Assembly (NCBI GenBank): GCA_022749755.1
Contig: CM040447.1
Span: 4,176,545 to 4,240,544 of the forward strand
Direction of reading: 5' to 3'
DNA from: Azadirachta indica
Taxonomy: Eukaryota > Streptophyta > Magnoliopsida > Sapindales > Meliaceae
Length of the DNA stretch: 64,000 nt
Shown here: positions 50,445 to 62,794 of the stretch, in pieces
Numbering within the stretch: the stretch's first letter is position 1
Layout of the letters: the number at the start of each line of letters is the position of its first letter
Made by a program: the position numbers and the translations under genes
Notes under the pieces: generated by a model
Seen by the model: only the letters and a program-made list of their open reading frames with translations
The model's database searches: none
What the model was told of the DNA's origin: nothing

Positions 50445-52071
50445 CTACAATACTTCCAAATTGACATGTTACATTGGACGGGGAGACATGAATTGAAATA
50501 AAAAACTAGTAAAAGCTGGTATTCAATTCAAGCACGTCTCATTTGCTGCTTTGCTGCTATTGCTGCTTTATCACTTGATAAAATAATAAAATATTTAGTA
50601 AATTAGACGGATAAAGTAAATTAAGGGATAATGACATATTGTTCTTGACGTTTGTCCTAATAAACAAATATTTTTTTGACATTTGAAAAAAGGTAGATAC
50701 TTCTCTAACATTTGGATAAATAGATAGATACCTCTCTTAACTTTTATTTCCATTAGTTGACCAGATAATTTATTAACATTTGCATCCCTAATATTTTATA
50801 TAATAATAATACAATATATATTTCATTTAATTATAACACTTTAGTCCCTATTTTAATATTTTTGATAATATACATTTTTTAACTATAATAATTTAATCCC
50901 TATTTAATTTTTTTCATAGTATATTCAAGACAAAATAAATTTTTTAATTTGTTATTTTAATAAAGAATTTTAAAAAATAAAATTATTAAAAAAATTAAAA
51001 TAATGAGTTAAATCACAATCATATGCTAAAATATTTTTTACCATTTTCTTTCGCTTTTATAATAATAATTTGATATTTAATTATTAAAAAAATTAATTGA
51101 AATATTTTTTAATGTTTTATTTTTACATGTAATATATTTATTTAAAAAATTATGTTAACTTCATTACTTTTTCAAAAAAATATTTTAAAATATAAAAAAA
51201 AATATAAACAATAAATACACGTTATATATATATTACAAATAAAAATAATCAAAATTTTTTTTAATTATATTTAAATTATATTACTTAATAAGAATATAAA
51301 AATATATCTAATTATTAATTCTATTAACAAATGATACTAAATTTTTCTCTTTTTTTAATTTTCTATTTATATTTTCATGATTTTTCTCAAGAAAATATAA
51401 TAAATTTAATATAATCTTTTAAATAAAAATATTAATATAAGAATAAAATGTTAAAATATGTTTCAAAATTTTTTTAATAATTAAATATCAAATTTATTAT
51501 AAAAAAAGAAAAAGTTATAAATATTTTAACATAAGTTTAATTTAGCTCATTGTTTAAATTTTTTAATAATATTTTCTTTTTTAAAATTTTTTATTGAAAT
51601 AATAAATTAAAAATATATTTAATTTTAAATATATTGTAAAAAAATTAAATATGGAAGTAAATTGTTATAATTAAAAAAATAATATTATAAAAAATATTAA
51701 AATAAAAATTACAATTTTATGATTAAATAAAATATATATTACATTGTTATTATATAAAATATTAAGAATGTAAAATAATAATAAATTAATTAGTTAATTA
51801 ATAAAAAAAAATAAAATATTTATTTATTTAATCAAACTTTAAAAGAATATTTATTTTTTTCAAACATGATAGAAATGTTTACCTATTAGAATAAATACAG
51901 AGGTATATGCCATTATCCCGTAAATTAATAGGCAGAAGTAAATATCCTATGAACAAGGCGCTTATCACTTTTAAATTTTGCCACCTCCACCTTGACAGTG
52001 ACTTGAAATATATTTTTAATTTCTACATATCTTGGATAAGCACTAATTGACTAATTGAAATGAAATTAATT
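50445..52071 (-). repeat. Right arm of the inverted duplication (occupied site)
   Basis: Inverted match to 46298-46621, split in two by the insertion at 50625-51919. Either side of the insertion the match to the left arm resumes at adjacent positions. Confidence 0.85.
50625..51919. mobile_element. Mutator-like non-autonomous element, family B copy 2, with 9-bp target duplication
   Basis: 1295 bp, from GGGATAATGACATA to TGCCATTATCCC, flanked by GTAAATTAA on both sides (50616-50624 and 51920-51928). The 9-bp duplication, long inverted ends and AT-rich non-coding body fit a Mutator-derived non-autonomous element. The inverted partner at 46.3-46.6 kb supplies the empty site. Confidence 0.85.
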
Positions 52072-52352
52072 AATTTTTAATTATATAAAAATGAAAATCA
52101 AAATGGAAAAGGAATGCTGTATGTGACCACGTCCTTTGCACCAATTTTTTTTTTTATTATATCTTACATTTATGTGTATAATTAATTATCAACTGTGCGC
52201 TAAGCTGGCTATCCAGCTAGCTCCCTCTCTCCTTCTTATATTATTAATTAATTAATCTAGCTAATATATAATGACATATAATTAAGATTTAGAAAGACTG
52301 GTGATGTGACTTCTACGGTGCTATCTCTGCAACATATCTGCAGCTTTTCTTA

Positions 52353-52985
52353 AGAGAAATAACCATAAATACCCGTATTTCTTACAAAAATTTAAAAATA
52401 TCCTCCTTTCATAATTTGAATACAAAATGTCTAAATTTTGTATTCTTTGACACATTTACTATTATATCCACATAAAAATAAAAGGTTTTATTTTGTTATC
52501 CACGTACATTCGAGTAAAGTAATCTCACTTTATTAAAAATTGAGTTTTAAATAAGGTGGCATTTCACCTTATCAAATTTTACTCGAAAGTTGATTTCGAG
52601 TAAGGTGTTCAAAATTAATTTTCGAGTAACACATTTAACCATAACAGTTAGATCACATTTAAATTTTGTATCATCAAATTTTCTTTAAGAAACTCTATTA
52701 AATATACTTATTTTGAAATAGAGCTCGTAAATAAAATCAATAATAATTTATTATAACGATTTATTCGAAATTAATACAAATGATGTAATATTATGAAATT
52801 CGATTGGGCTAGTTGGTTTAAGAAAAAAAAAGAAGAAGAAGAGGAAAATAATATGTTTTAGTATGAGCATGGTGACATTTTTGTCCGAATTGGTTAAAAG
52901 TGGACATATTTGATTGAATTTTATTTCGGTGGGCATTTTTAAATTTTTATTAAGAAATAAGGTCATTTATGATTATTTTCCCTTT
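52353..52985. mobile_element. TIR element upstream of the NPF gene
   Basis: GAAATAACCATAAATACC at the left is mirrored by the complement of AATAATCATAAATGACC at the right, and the match continues through TTATTTCTTA and AAAAATTTAAAAAT. About 630 bp. The interior repeats CGAGTAA/TTACTCG and AAGGTG words. It ends about 0.75 kb before the NPF start codon. Confidence 0.65.
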
Positions 52986-53286
52986 CTTAAATTGCAACCC
53001 AACAAATGAATGCACTGTAATTAGGTATCTAAATAATTAAGGCAAACATTATTAATATTAATGATAGAACTAAGCTTAATTAGTTTCCACTCCACGATCA
53101 TGACCCAGTAATCAGGCAGGAAAACCTGATGTATTGGAGAAAGATTTTATACGTTATCACAGCCAAAATTAATTTAAGGTCCTAGCTACACGATTAGACG
53201 AATCTTACAATAAATGCACGTTTCAAACATGTCAAAATCAAGACAGCTTAATCACAGTGAGATCCTTTTATTAGTTGAAAATGAAA

Positions 53287-53304
53287 TGACGATGACGATG
53301 ACGA
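53287..53304. promoter_or_regulatory. Three tandem TGACGA units
   Basis: TGACGATGACGATGACGA lies about 425 bp upstream of the NPF start codon. TGACG is the core bound by TGA-type bZIP factors. A regulatory role is inferred only from the repeat. Confidence 0.35.
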
Positions 53305-53551
53305 TGATATTTAATTAGCCATCGATAGCTCGTTGATGAAGAAGACAAGGAAATGATGATATATGCATGAGTGTATCCAACAATATTGTCAGGCAGTTTT
53401 TGCCCTCACATCTAAACAAGTGTTGCTTCCAACACATTCTTTTTACCTCTGCCTTTACATTCTCCTTTGCCTGTGCACGTGGATCTTAATTTCTTCTTTA
53501 CTTTCCTCATCTTATCACAGCCGTCCATCAACTCCTTTCCATTCTCCATGG

Positions 53552-53560
53552 CTATATATA
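53552..53560 (+). promoter_or_regulatory. TATA box of the NPF gene
   Basis: CTATATATA lies about 170 bp before the ATG at 53729, followed by CA-rich leader sequence. It is the best TATA candidate upstream of the gene. Confidence 0.6.
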
Positions 53561-53728
53561 CAGGAAACACACAACTCTAATCTCCATACTTGTGACTATC
53601 GTGCCTACTGTATATCTAATATCTCTCCAAATACTTTGACCTTCTCCTTCAACCATCTTCTATTTTCTCTTCTCCATTTCCAGATATTTTACTAAGCTAA
53701 TTAATTAAGCAGCTGGGGTGCAGAAGTA

Positions 53729-56700
53729 ATGGCTTTTCTAAACTTTTGCAAAGAGGTTTGTGATTTCTAATGAAATCTGTTGTTTAATTTACCTTCAAAA
53801 TGCATGCATATGCACTAGTACTCCCTTGTTTTTCTTTTTCTTTTTCCATTTTTTCTGGGATTGATTGAGAGTAATTCCTATAATTATATAACTCATATTA
53901 ATTAGTATATATGAATCTCATTCTCCACCACACTGGCATCTTAGCCATTTATTTATATATGTTATTCATATTTATATTGATGGAACATCATCAATTATAA
54001 ATAATTACTATTATACTTCAGTTCTAATATATTGCTCGGCAAGTGCATTTGTAATGTAGCTACATGCAAGAACCAAATCGTTAGATGATCGATTGATTTT
54101 TGTATTATAGCACTTTAAAATATATAATAACAGAAGTTGTACCTCAATTTTAAACAAAAATATTCTCTCTCGATGATACACTTTTTTACCCTTTTTTCAA
54201 TAAATTTGAATCCTAAAAATTAATGGTTATTCCAATGAGTATGGAAAAATATTTTTAAGCTACTAGACTTCTAGTACACCATTTCAGTAGGAATAGGATG
54301 ATCATCGTATATTACATTTAATCACATTCGTGGTTTAATTTGATTTTTTTTTTGGTCGTTTTATATATGTTGAAAGCAGTTTTAACAAAATCCACTTTTT
54401 GGGAAATATGAGTCAAAGCAATAACAAAAATATTTTTAATGGAATATCTTTCACAATCCTTGGAGAGATAGTTTATTAATAAGATTGAGAGATAATTTAT
54501 TCGACTCATGTTCAGATTATATATGTTTGGAATTCATATTATGTAAGGAGACATTGTTTTTGCTAATTCAAAATATAAAATAGGCCTATTCTCAATATCA
54601 TATTGATAGTTAGCACACTCATCATAGTTGGAAGCTCTATATCAAGGTTACTATTGTTATTGTCACTAATATCAATATCGTTACTAGCATCAATACTATT
54701 ACTATTAAATAATAATACAATAAATCATATTATATATTTATATATATGAATGAATAATGCATCATATATTACACCATATTATATTCAGTGATATTAATTT
54801 AATCACAAGTTATATGTATTATACGAATCAATCATGCATCACCTCATAAATAATACAATACATCATGAAGTCGTAGGATTTGCTAACTGCGGAAGTTACG
54901 TGGAAGGTCATATTCTCATGGATGGCATTGGCTAGCTGTGTTCTTCCCCAGTCCCTAACTCATTTGGGCTACGGATTCGCTGTCTTTAATTACAACAGCT
55001 TTTTCTAATAAGTTAAAATAATTTTTTAATTAATTAGGAGTTATTTCTTATGCGACTTTCTCATCACATCATCTGTCTGTAAAACTTTCAGGCTACCATA
55101 GAGGAGAAGATTCAAACTGATCAGGACGCATGTACGCTCGATGGGGCTGTTGATCGACATGGTCGCCCTGCAATCCGAAGTAAAACTGGAACATGGATTG
55201 CTGGAATTCTTATCTTAGGTACCACCTCAATCATACTTCATAATTACCAGGGCAGTAACATGTTTTCGATTATTAATCCATAGTCATATGGTAGATCCAA
55301 TAATTCAGAGAACTACAAGGAGACACAATTCTGTTGTGTAGTCATAACATGATTCAGTTTTAGTTGTATTAACAGTAAAATTCACATGCTTTTCAAGTGC
55401 TTCTGTCTATTCCTTTCTCTATTTTTAATTATTAATTTCCAGATCTCACATTGATGCAACAAATAACATATCAGGATATTATATTTTATGCCCAGGTTTT
55501 GGGGAAAAAAGTAATATACCACCTTTAATAATTAGTAAATTCAAATATCCTTTTAACTTTTATGAAAATATTAAAATTTTCTCCTGATACTAATAGTTTT
55601 ATTTTAAATTTACTATTTTACCTTTCAGTTATTAAAAACATATAAAATAATTATATTATCCTTATTTTTATTTTGTAATAATCAATATAATTTTATTCTA
55701 ATATTTAAATTTAAAAGAATTAAAAATATTTTGACCTTTAATTATTTTTCTCCTCTCAAATTTGGTATCAAATTTTTTGAATATATTAATTATATATATT
55801 TTTAAAATAGATCATTTATTTAAAATATTTTTATTTTAAAAATTATGTATATTTTATAATACTAAAATAAGAATAATTAATATTTTTAAAATAAAATAAG
55901 AATATTATTAATATCATAATTTTTAATATTTGCTAAATATTTATGAAATAATTAATTATACATTATTTTAAAAATAAGACTATTTTAAATAACTCATTTA
56001 TTTTAAAATTATGCAATTAATATTGTTAAAAAATTTAAAAGCATATTTGAAAGAGGAGAAAAATAATTAAGGATAAAAATATTATTATTACTTTTAAATT
56101 TAAATATTAAAATAAAATTATATTAGTTATTATAAAATAAAAATAAGGATAATATAATTATTTTATATATTTTTTAATAGTTAAGAAATATAATAATCAA
56201 TTTAAAATTAAAATATTAGCGTCAGGGCTATGTTAACATTTCTTTAAAAGTCAAGGGATATCTCAACTTATTAAATAACTCAGAGAGTAAATTACTTTTC
56301 TCTTAAAATCCAGGGGGTAAAGTAAAATATTCTTAATATATATTTCTCTTTATCTCATTCTTAATTTATTATCTTAATATTGATTCCTTGTAACGGCTAA
56401 TTATTATTAACGGAATCAAATCAAAGACATGTCCTCTTTCTCTTTTTCAGTGATTTGATTCCATTGATTCTATGAATAATTCAGTGAATCAAGGGCTTGC
56501 TACGTTGGCATTTTTTGGAGTAGGTGTCAATTTGGTACTGTTTTTGACAAGAGTGCTAGGTCAGAACAATGCTGATGCAGCTAACAATGTCAGCAAATGG
56601 ACAGGCACTGTCTATATTTTCTCTTTGCTTGGTGCTTTCCTTAGTGATTCTTACTGGGGAAGGTACAAAACTTGTGCAATCTTCCAGGTCATCTTTGTCA

Positions 56701-58361
56701 TTGTAAGTCATTGCTTAATTTGCATCCATACATCGAAAGAATATTTCCCGAGAAGCTAGTCTGTCAAGTACTATAATTATTAATTAATTATCACATTTGT
56801 TTCATGTTCTTACAGGGCCTGGTATCATTATCAGTATCAACTTACGTATTCTTACTGAAGCCTAATGGCTGTGGTGATGAAGCAAATGCATGTGAATCCC
56901 ATTCAACTTTCAAAATTGCGTTGTTTTATCTCTCTGTTTACCTGATTGCCCTAGGAAATGGGGGATACCAACCGAATGTAGCTACATTTGGGTCAGATCA
57001 ATTTGATGAGGAAGATCCTAAGGAAAGGCACTCGAAAATAGCCTTCTTCAGCTACTTCTACTTGGCTTTAAACCTTGGTTCTTTGTTTTCAAACACTATA
57101 CTCGGATATTTTGAGGATGAAGGGATTTGGACGCTGGGATTTTGGGTTTCTGCTGGCTCTGCAACTATGGCACTAATCCTGTTTCTCATTGGCAGTCCTA
57201 GATATAGGCATTTCAAACCCAGCGGTAATCCTCTTTCCAGGTTTTGCCAAGTCGTAGTTGCTGCAACAAGGAAGTGGAAAGTACAGATGACAGCAGGCGA
57301 AGACGATCTTTTTGAAGAGGAGGGGAATGGAAATTCCCAGAATAGTGCTAGAAAGATACTCCACACCCATGGTTTCAAGTGAGTTGATGAATTTTTTCTA
57401 GTTATTTCAGGAATTTTTTCAACCTACTCTTGGATATTAATGATGAATTAATATTTGTCTTGCCAGATTCTTGGATAGAGCGGCGTTCATTACATCAACT
57501 GATTACATTGGGGAAGACAATGATACGCGCAATCCATGGCGTCTTTGCACAGTGTCTCAAGTTGAAGAAGTTAAGTGCATACTAAGACTCCTTCCAATTT
57601 GGCTCTGCACTATACTCTACTCGGTAGTTTTCACTCAAATGGCATCACTTTTTGTCGAACAAGGAGCTGCCATGAAGACAAACATTGCAAACTTTCACAT
57701 TCCTGCAGCAAGTATGTCCAGTTTCGACATTCTGAGCGTCGCTACTTTCATATTCATTTACCGGCGAGTTCTTGACCCACTTATTGCAAGACTAAAAAAG
57801 ACAAAAACAAAAGGTATAACTGAGCTTCAAAGAATGGGAGTTGGTCTCGTAATAGCAATAATGGCAATGGTTTCCGCAGGAGTTGTAGAGGTTTTCAGGT
57901 TAAAATATGCGAATAAAGATTGCATACAGTACAGTTGCGAAAGCGCAAGTTCACTGAGCATATTTTGGCAAATTCCTCAATATGTATTGATAGGAGCATC
58001 AGAAGTATTCATGTACGTAGGTCAATTAGAGTTCTTTAATGGGCAAGCACCAGATGGGTTAAAGAGTTTTGGCAGTGCACTTTGCATGACATCGATATCT
58101 CTAGGAAATTATGTAAGTAGTTTGCTAGTGACAATTGTGATGAAGATATCAAAAACAGATGATATGCCAGGTTGGATTCCTGGAAACCTAAACAAAGGAC
58201 ATCTAGACAGGTTTTATTTTCTGTTAGCAGCTTTAACAACAGCGGATCTCATTGTCTACATCATAACTGCTGGATGGTACAAGTATATCAAATTTGAGGA
58301 AAGGAGTACTGGGCAGGAAGACGTCAAACAGAAGGTGCACGCAGCTGACTTGAGAGTTTGA
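53729..58361 (+). CDS. NPF7.3-like: NRT1/PTR family transporter, NPF7.3 (NRT1.5)-like
   Basis: Proton-coupled-type major-facilitator transporter; NPF7 members load or retrieve nitrate and potassium at the xylem. Exons 53729-53755, 55092-55218, 56485-56702, 56816-57378 and 57467-58361 join in phase into 609 codons, normal for the family. The start is the ATG of MAFLNFCKE, after a TATA box. Visible: N-terminal [19 protein letters not shown], first membrane helix [15 protein letters not shown], then [26 protein letters not shown], the PTR signature region ([20 protein letters not shown] and [17 protein letters not shown]), a long hydrophilic loop near residues 235-290, and C-terminal helices including [13 protein letters not shown]. 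The usual first-helix ExxE[R/K] proton motif is absent. Intron 2 holds a fold-back element, and its acceptor competes with a stronger-looking one at 56450. Subfamily call is confident; orthology to NPF7.3 rather than NPF7.2 is less so. Confidence 0.92.
55480..56332. mobile_element. Fold-back element in NPF intron 2
   Basis: The left end (TATGCCCAGGTTTTGGGGAA, 55487 on) and right end are imperfect inverted repeats of at least 130 bp. Shared inverted words include AAAAGTAAT, TATCC, TTTTAACTTTTA-like, CTAATA.TTTTA and TTAACTATT. The middle (TTATTTTTATTTTGTAATAA against TTATAAAATAAAAATAA) continues the palindrome, so most of the 0.85 kb could fold on itself. No coding frame. Confidence 0.75.
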
Positions 58362-58720
58362 TCAATCTGAATCTGAGGAATTAATTAATAAATTTTTATT
58401 AATTTGGTGAATTCTTATGTCTTAATTTGCATGTTAAAAGAACAAGGGAGAGAATTTTGTAATTGTGCAATGAAACTTGAGAAATATCGGGCTTTTCATT
58501 TCTCTATCTAGTTGTGGACAAGTACAGTAAGATATCTATTAATCAATTGCAACAGGCAGCAGCTGCTATATGTATAAATATCATTTTTAATCTGTTAAAT
58601 TTAATTACATTCTACTGTTGACATTGAATATGGTATTGTCATTAATGCATAATTAATTAATGCATGATCCAATAACCTCAAATATGATATAAAAATTTTG
58701 TAAAAAAGAGATCTCTAATC

Positions 58721-58751
<31 letters not shown>

Positions 58752-58886
58752 GGGACAAGATTAACAGTCATTTTTTTTACACAAAATCTTATATCAATTG
58801 TAAATAATTGGATATAAACACATCTAATGGTTGAGATTGTATCTGACTTATGTATTAATTATGTATCAATTATAATTATGGACATG
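58362..58886. other. NPF 3' flank
   Basis: Presumed 3' UTR and spacer. ATTAATAAATTTT occurs about 25 bp after the stop, and a (TA)n microsatellite lies at about 58726-58751. No other gene. Confidence 0.6.
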
Positions 58887-58909
58887 TCATTAATCAATTA
58901 TCATTAACA
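58887..58909 (-). repeat. 23-bp remnant of the 3' LTR
   Basis: The 23 bases ending ATTATCATTAACA are identical to 63674-63696, the outer end of the intact LTR. Similarity stops abruptly to the left. Confidence 0.8.
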
Positions 58910-58926
58910 GCCCCCCTCAAACTCAA
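58910..58926 (-). other. Copia polypurine tract
   Basis: On the minus strand TTTGAGTTTGAGGGGGGC lies immediately before the 3' LTR remnant, the expected position of the plus-strand primer. Confidence 0.7.
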
Positions 58927-59051
58927 AATGGTTTAGTAGAAGTTATCTTGAATTTGAACACCGGATCATGAAAACGCCCAAGATACTGACTTTTGGTGAA
59001 CATATCCGCTGGTTGGTTCAAATAAGGGATCAAACAAAGGGTAATGGTGCC

Positions 59052-62000
59052 TTAAATGATATGTTGACAAATGAAATGACAGTTAACTTCAATATATTTG
59101 GTGCGCTCATAGAAGACATCATTGTGAGCAATCTGAATAACACTACTATTTTCATAGGCTAGAGAAGTAGGACCAAAATAATGAACACTTATATCACTAA
59201 GAAGCCAACGAAGCCAAGTAATCTCCTGAGTAGTATCTGCAAGAGCACTGTATTCTGCCTTCATGCTAGATCTTGCAACAATAGTTTGCTTCTTACAACG
59301 CCAAGAAATAAGAGAGTCATTCAAAAAAATACAAATACTGATGGTAGAGTGTCGGTCAGTAGAATCATTAGTCTAGTCTGCATCAAAAAAGGCACATAAT
59401 TATAGAGACGAACGGGTAGAGAAATGAAGCTCATGAAATAAAGGGTCCTTGATGTAGCGAAGAATATGAAGAACAGTTGCATAATGAGGAGAGCGGAGAG
59501 CTGACGTGTACTGACTCACAATATGAATAGCATGAGAGATGTCTGATAGAGTAACTGTGAGATAAATTAAACTACCAACCAACTATAGGGCATCTTCAAG
59601 TGGGACCCTGTCAAGAGGCGTGAGTTTGGCATTGGGCTCTAGAGGACTAAAAGCAATCTTATTATTGGTCAACCCAACTCGAGCAAAGAGATCTGATGCA
59701 TACTTGGCTTGAGAAAGATAGTAGCCATCAAAGTTAGAAAGTACATCCAAACCAAGAAAGTAGTTAAGATGGCCAAGATCTTTTATTTCAAAATGCTGCT
59801 GAAGTGAAGTCTTGAGAGTAGATATTTCATTAATATCATCACTAGTAATAATCATATAATCCACATAAAGTAAGAGAAGAATACAGCCATGATATGTGCT
59901 GTGAATAAAGATAGCTGTATCATAAGAGTTAGAGTGAAAACCAAGTTATTGAATGGTAATGCTAAACTTGGCAAACCAAGCTCTACAAGCCTATTTGGGA
60001 CTATACAAGGCACGACGAAACTTGCAAACTTTGTGTGGTGGATGGGAATATCTTAAAGGAGGTTTTATATAAACATCTTCAATGAGATCATCATTAAAGA
60101 AGGCATTTTTAACATCCATTTGAAATAGTGTCCATCGTCATACAACAGCCACAGCCAAAAGGCTTCATACAAATGTCGTATGGGCAACAGAGGTAAAGGT
60201 TTCTTCATAGTCAATACCATGCTCCTGATTGAATCCGTAGCAACCAATCTGGCTTTATACCATTCAAGAGAACCGTCAGTTTTAGTTTTGATTTTATAAA
60301 CCCATTTACAATTAATTGTTGATTTTTGAGGTGGTAGATCAATCATATCCCATGTATGAGATTTTTCAAGTGCTTATAGTTCTTCTGCCATTGCTTGCTA
60401 TCAAATAGGATTAGAACTAATCTTAGAATAGGATTGAGACTCATACAAGAAAAGAGTAGTAGAAAAACAGTAATAATCTCGAAGTCAAATAAAAAGTTCT
60501 CTTACCCGATTGGATTAACGAGGTGGAGGAGGAAGATCAGATGAATGAGACAGAGGGACAGTAGAGACGTCATATATGGACCCAGAAGATGAATTCGTTA
60601 GCTCAAGAGTAGGCAGTGGTGTAGTGGATATATCTGCTGAGGGCTCATCTGAATTACCTGCATCATTGTTATCTGGAAACAAATCTATAGAATTGTAAGT
60701 AAAGAAAGAAGAAAGATTAAACTCTAAAAAAAAACTGGAAATGGATGAGAATATTTTGTGTTCTCAGAAGACATAGGATCCCAATATTTGTAACCTTTAT
60801 GCTCAATGCCATATCCCAGAACATTTTGTGTTCCCAGGGCCTATATGACTTTGTCCAGATATAAGAAGTTGATTGGACACAGGATCGTAACATCTGTAAC
60901 CTTTATATCTTATAAAACAACATAAAAGAGCACGTAGTTCTAATTTGGTATATTTATAAGATTGTAAAAGAACAAAATAAGCACAGCCAAAAACTTTAAG
61001 TAGATTATTGTTAGGAGGAGTCCCATATATTCGCTCATAAGGAGATTGATTTCTCAAGAGTAAAGAAAGAAGTCATTTGATAATGTATGTAGTTGTAAGA
61101 GCAGCTTCCCCCAAAAATATTATGGACAAGAGGCAGAGATAAGAAGAGCACAGATAGTTTTGAAGATATGTCTGTGTTTGCGTTCAGCCCGACCATTTTA
61201 TTATAATGTGCCAGGACATGAGCATTGACAAAGAGTCCTATTGGTTTGTAAGAGCTCTAAAAACTCAGAATCTCTATATTTCATAGCATTATCAATGCGA
61301 AAAAGAGTAAGAAAATTGTGTCTGAACCATTTTAACAAAATCACGATAAATTTTGGATAATTCTGATCTGTGCTTCATAAAATAAATTTAGGTATAATGT
61401 GAGTAATCATCAACAAAAATGATAAAGTACTTAAAACCTCCTATAGTGCCATTAAGAGAGGGTCCCCATATATCAGATGAATGAGATCAAATGGAATAGT
61501 AGAAATAGAATCATTATTATTAAAAGGTAAAGTAGTATGTTTTGTTAACTAACAGGAGACACAATCAATTTGATCATGGGATAAAATACCCAGAATACCA
61601 TTAGAGACTAGTGAACGGAGACGATTGATTGATATATGCCCTAGTTGGGAGTGTTAAAGACTTAAAGAAGAGACAGAAGTTATGGAAGCAACAGGCAAAG
61701 GAACAGAGTGACATGTGGATGGCAGATGAAGATTGATAAGTTCAAACAACCGTTCAACCTTACGGCCTATCCCAAGCATTCGACCCATCTTCGGATCCTA
61801 CACATGACAACTAGATGCATTGAAAAGAACATGAAAACCAAGATCACATAATTGACCAACAAATAAAAGGTTGAGAGAAGAGAGAGAATTAGGAAGGTGT
61901 CAAGTAAAGAGAGATTAGGTAAAGAGATTTGTCTTAAGTGATTGGCAGCAGACAGTGGTGGATGTTTGGTCTTTCATTATTTAGACAGTCTCCTGCAAAG

Positions 62001-62794
62001 TGCTGAGAACTAACTTTGCTACAAACTTTTCAGTTTTGGATAGGACAATTGAGAACCCAATGACCATTTTTATGATAATAGTTACAGTTTATTATAGAGA
62101 CAGGCTGAGAAGCTGAAGTTGTAGCTAGAGCATTATCAAGGCGAGATGGTTGTAGATGATGAGCAAGCCTAGTTTCTTCAGAGACAGGCATATCAATAGT
62201 TTCATCAAGAGTAGGTAAAGGTTTTTGATGAAGAAGTGAAGCTCGAGTGGGTTTAAATACATCTTATAAGGCCATGAGAAACATCATTAACCTTTACTGA
62301 TCCCCGTAAGTGGTAAATTTTGTTGCATCCTCAAATGTTGTCCACTTAAGTTCTGAAAATGATAACTAGTACCATAAAAATTGTATCTAGGAGTGAAAAT
62401 TAGAAATAGACTAATCGGGCTCTTGGTGCATCTAATGAAGCTTGCATAGGATTTGATATTAGTGTTATAAATCAGTGGTAGTATACCGATGAGCAAGAAA
62501 GTTGCACAATGCTTTTATTGTCTCAAATCTCCCAAATTGTAGATGTATAGAAGGAGTAGATGTATTACGAAACCATGTAATAATATGATGATTTATATTG
62601 TCTTACTTTTCCAAACGATCAGCAAACTTTTCATCAGTTTCTTCATTGGTTTTTATAGGTTCAGTGATATAACCAGTAACATATAGCCAAAGACGACGTC
62701 TTTTGAGGAAACTGGGCATTGTTTGAGCTCATAATACATAATTATGTCCATCTAACTAGACATGAATAGGGTAAGATGCATTTGATCTATCCAT
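59052..62794 (-). pseudogene. Copia gag-pol polyprotein remnant
   Basis: Minus-strand reading from the gag ATG at 62794 (MDRSNASYPIHV, then a stop). Copia gag words follow in broken frames (ITWFRNTS, IHLQFGRFET). Next come an integrase zinc region (GHISINRL near 61640), integrase core and C-terminal pieces (QSPYERIYG at 61057-60803), and reverse transcriptase pieces at 60346-60065 (CKWVYKIK), 59864-59583 (the MIITSDD variant of the YVDD region, then FEIKDLGHLNYFLGL) and 59582-59400. RNase H is at 59324-59052 (ISWRCKKQTIVARSS, KAEYSALA). No single open frame spans two domains. It is a dead relic of a once complete element. Confidence 0.88.

Noticed and set aside
57058..57378. 106-codon minus-strand frame over NPF exon 4
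   Set aside because: Antisense shadow of a well-supported coding exon.
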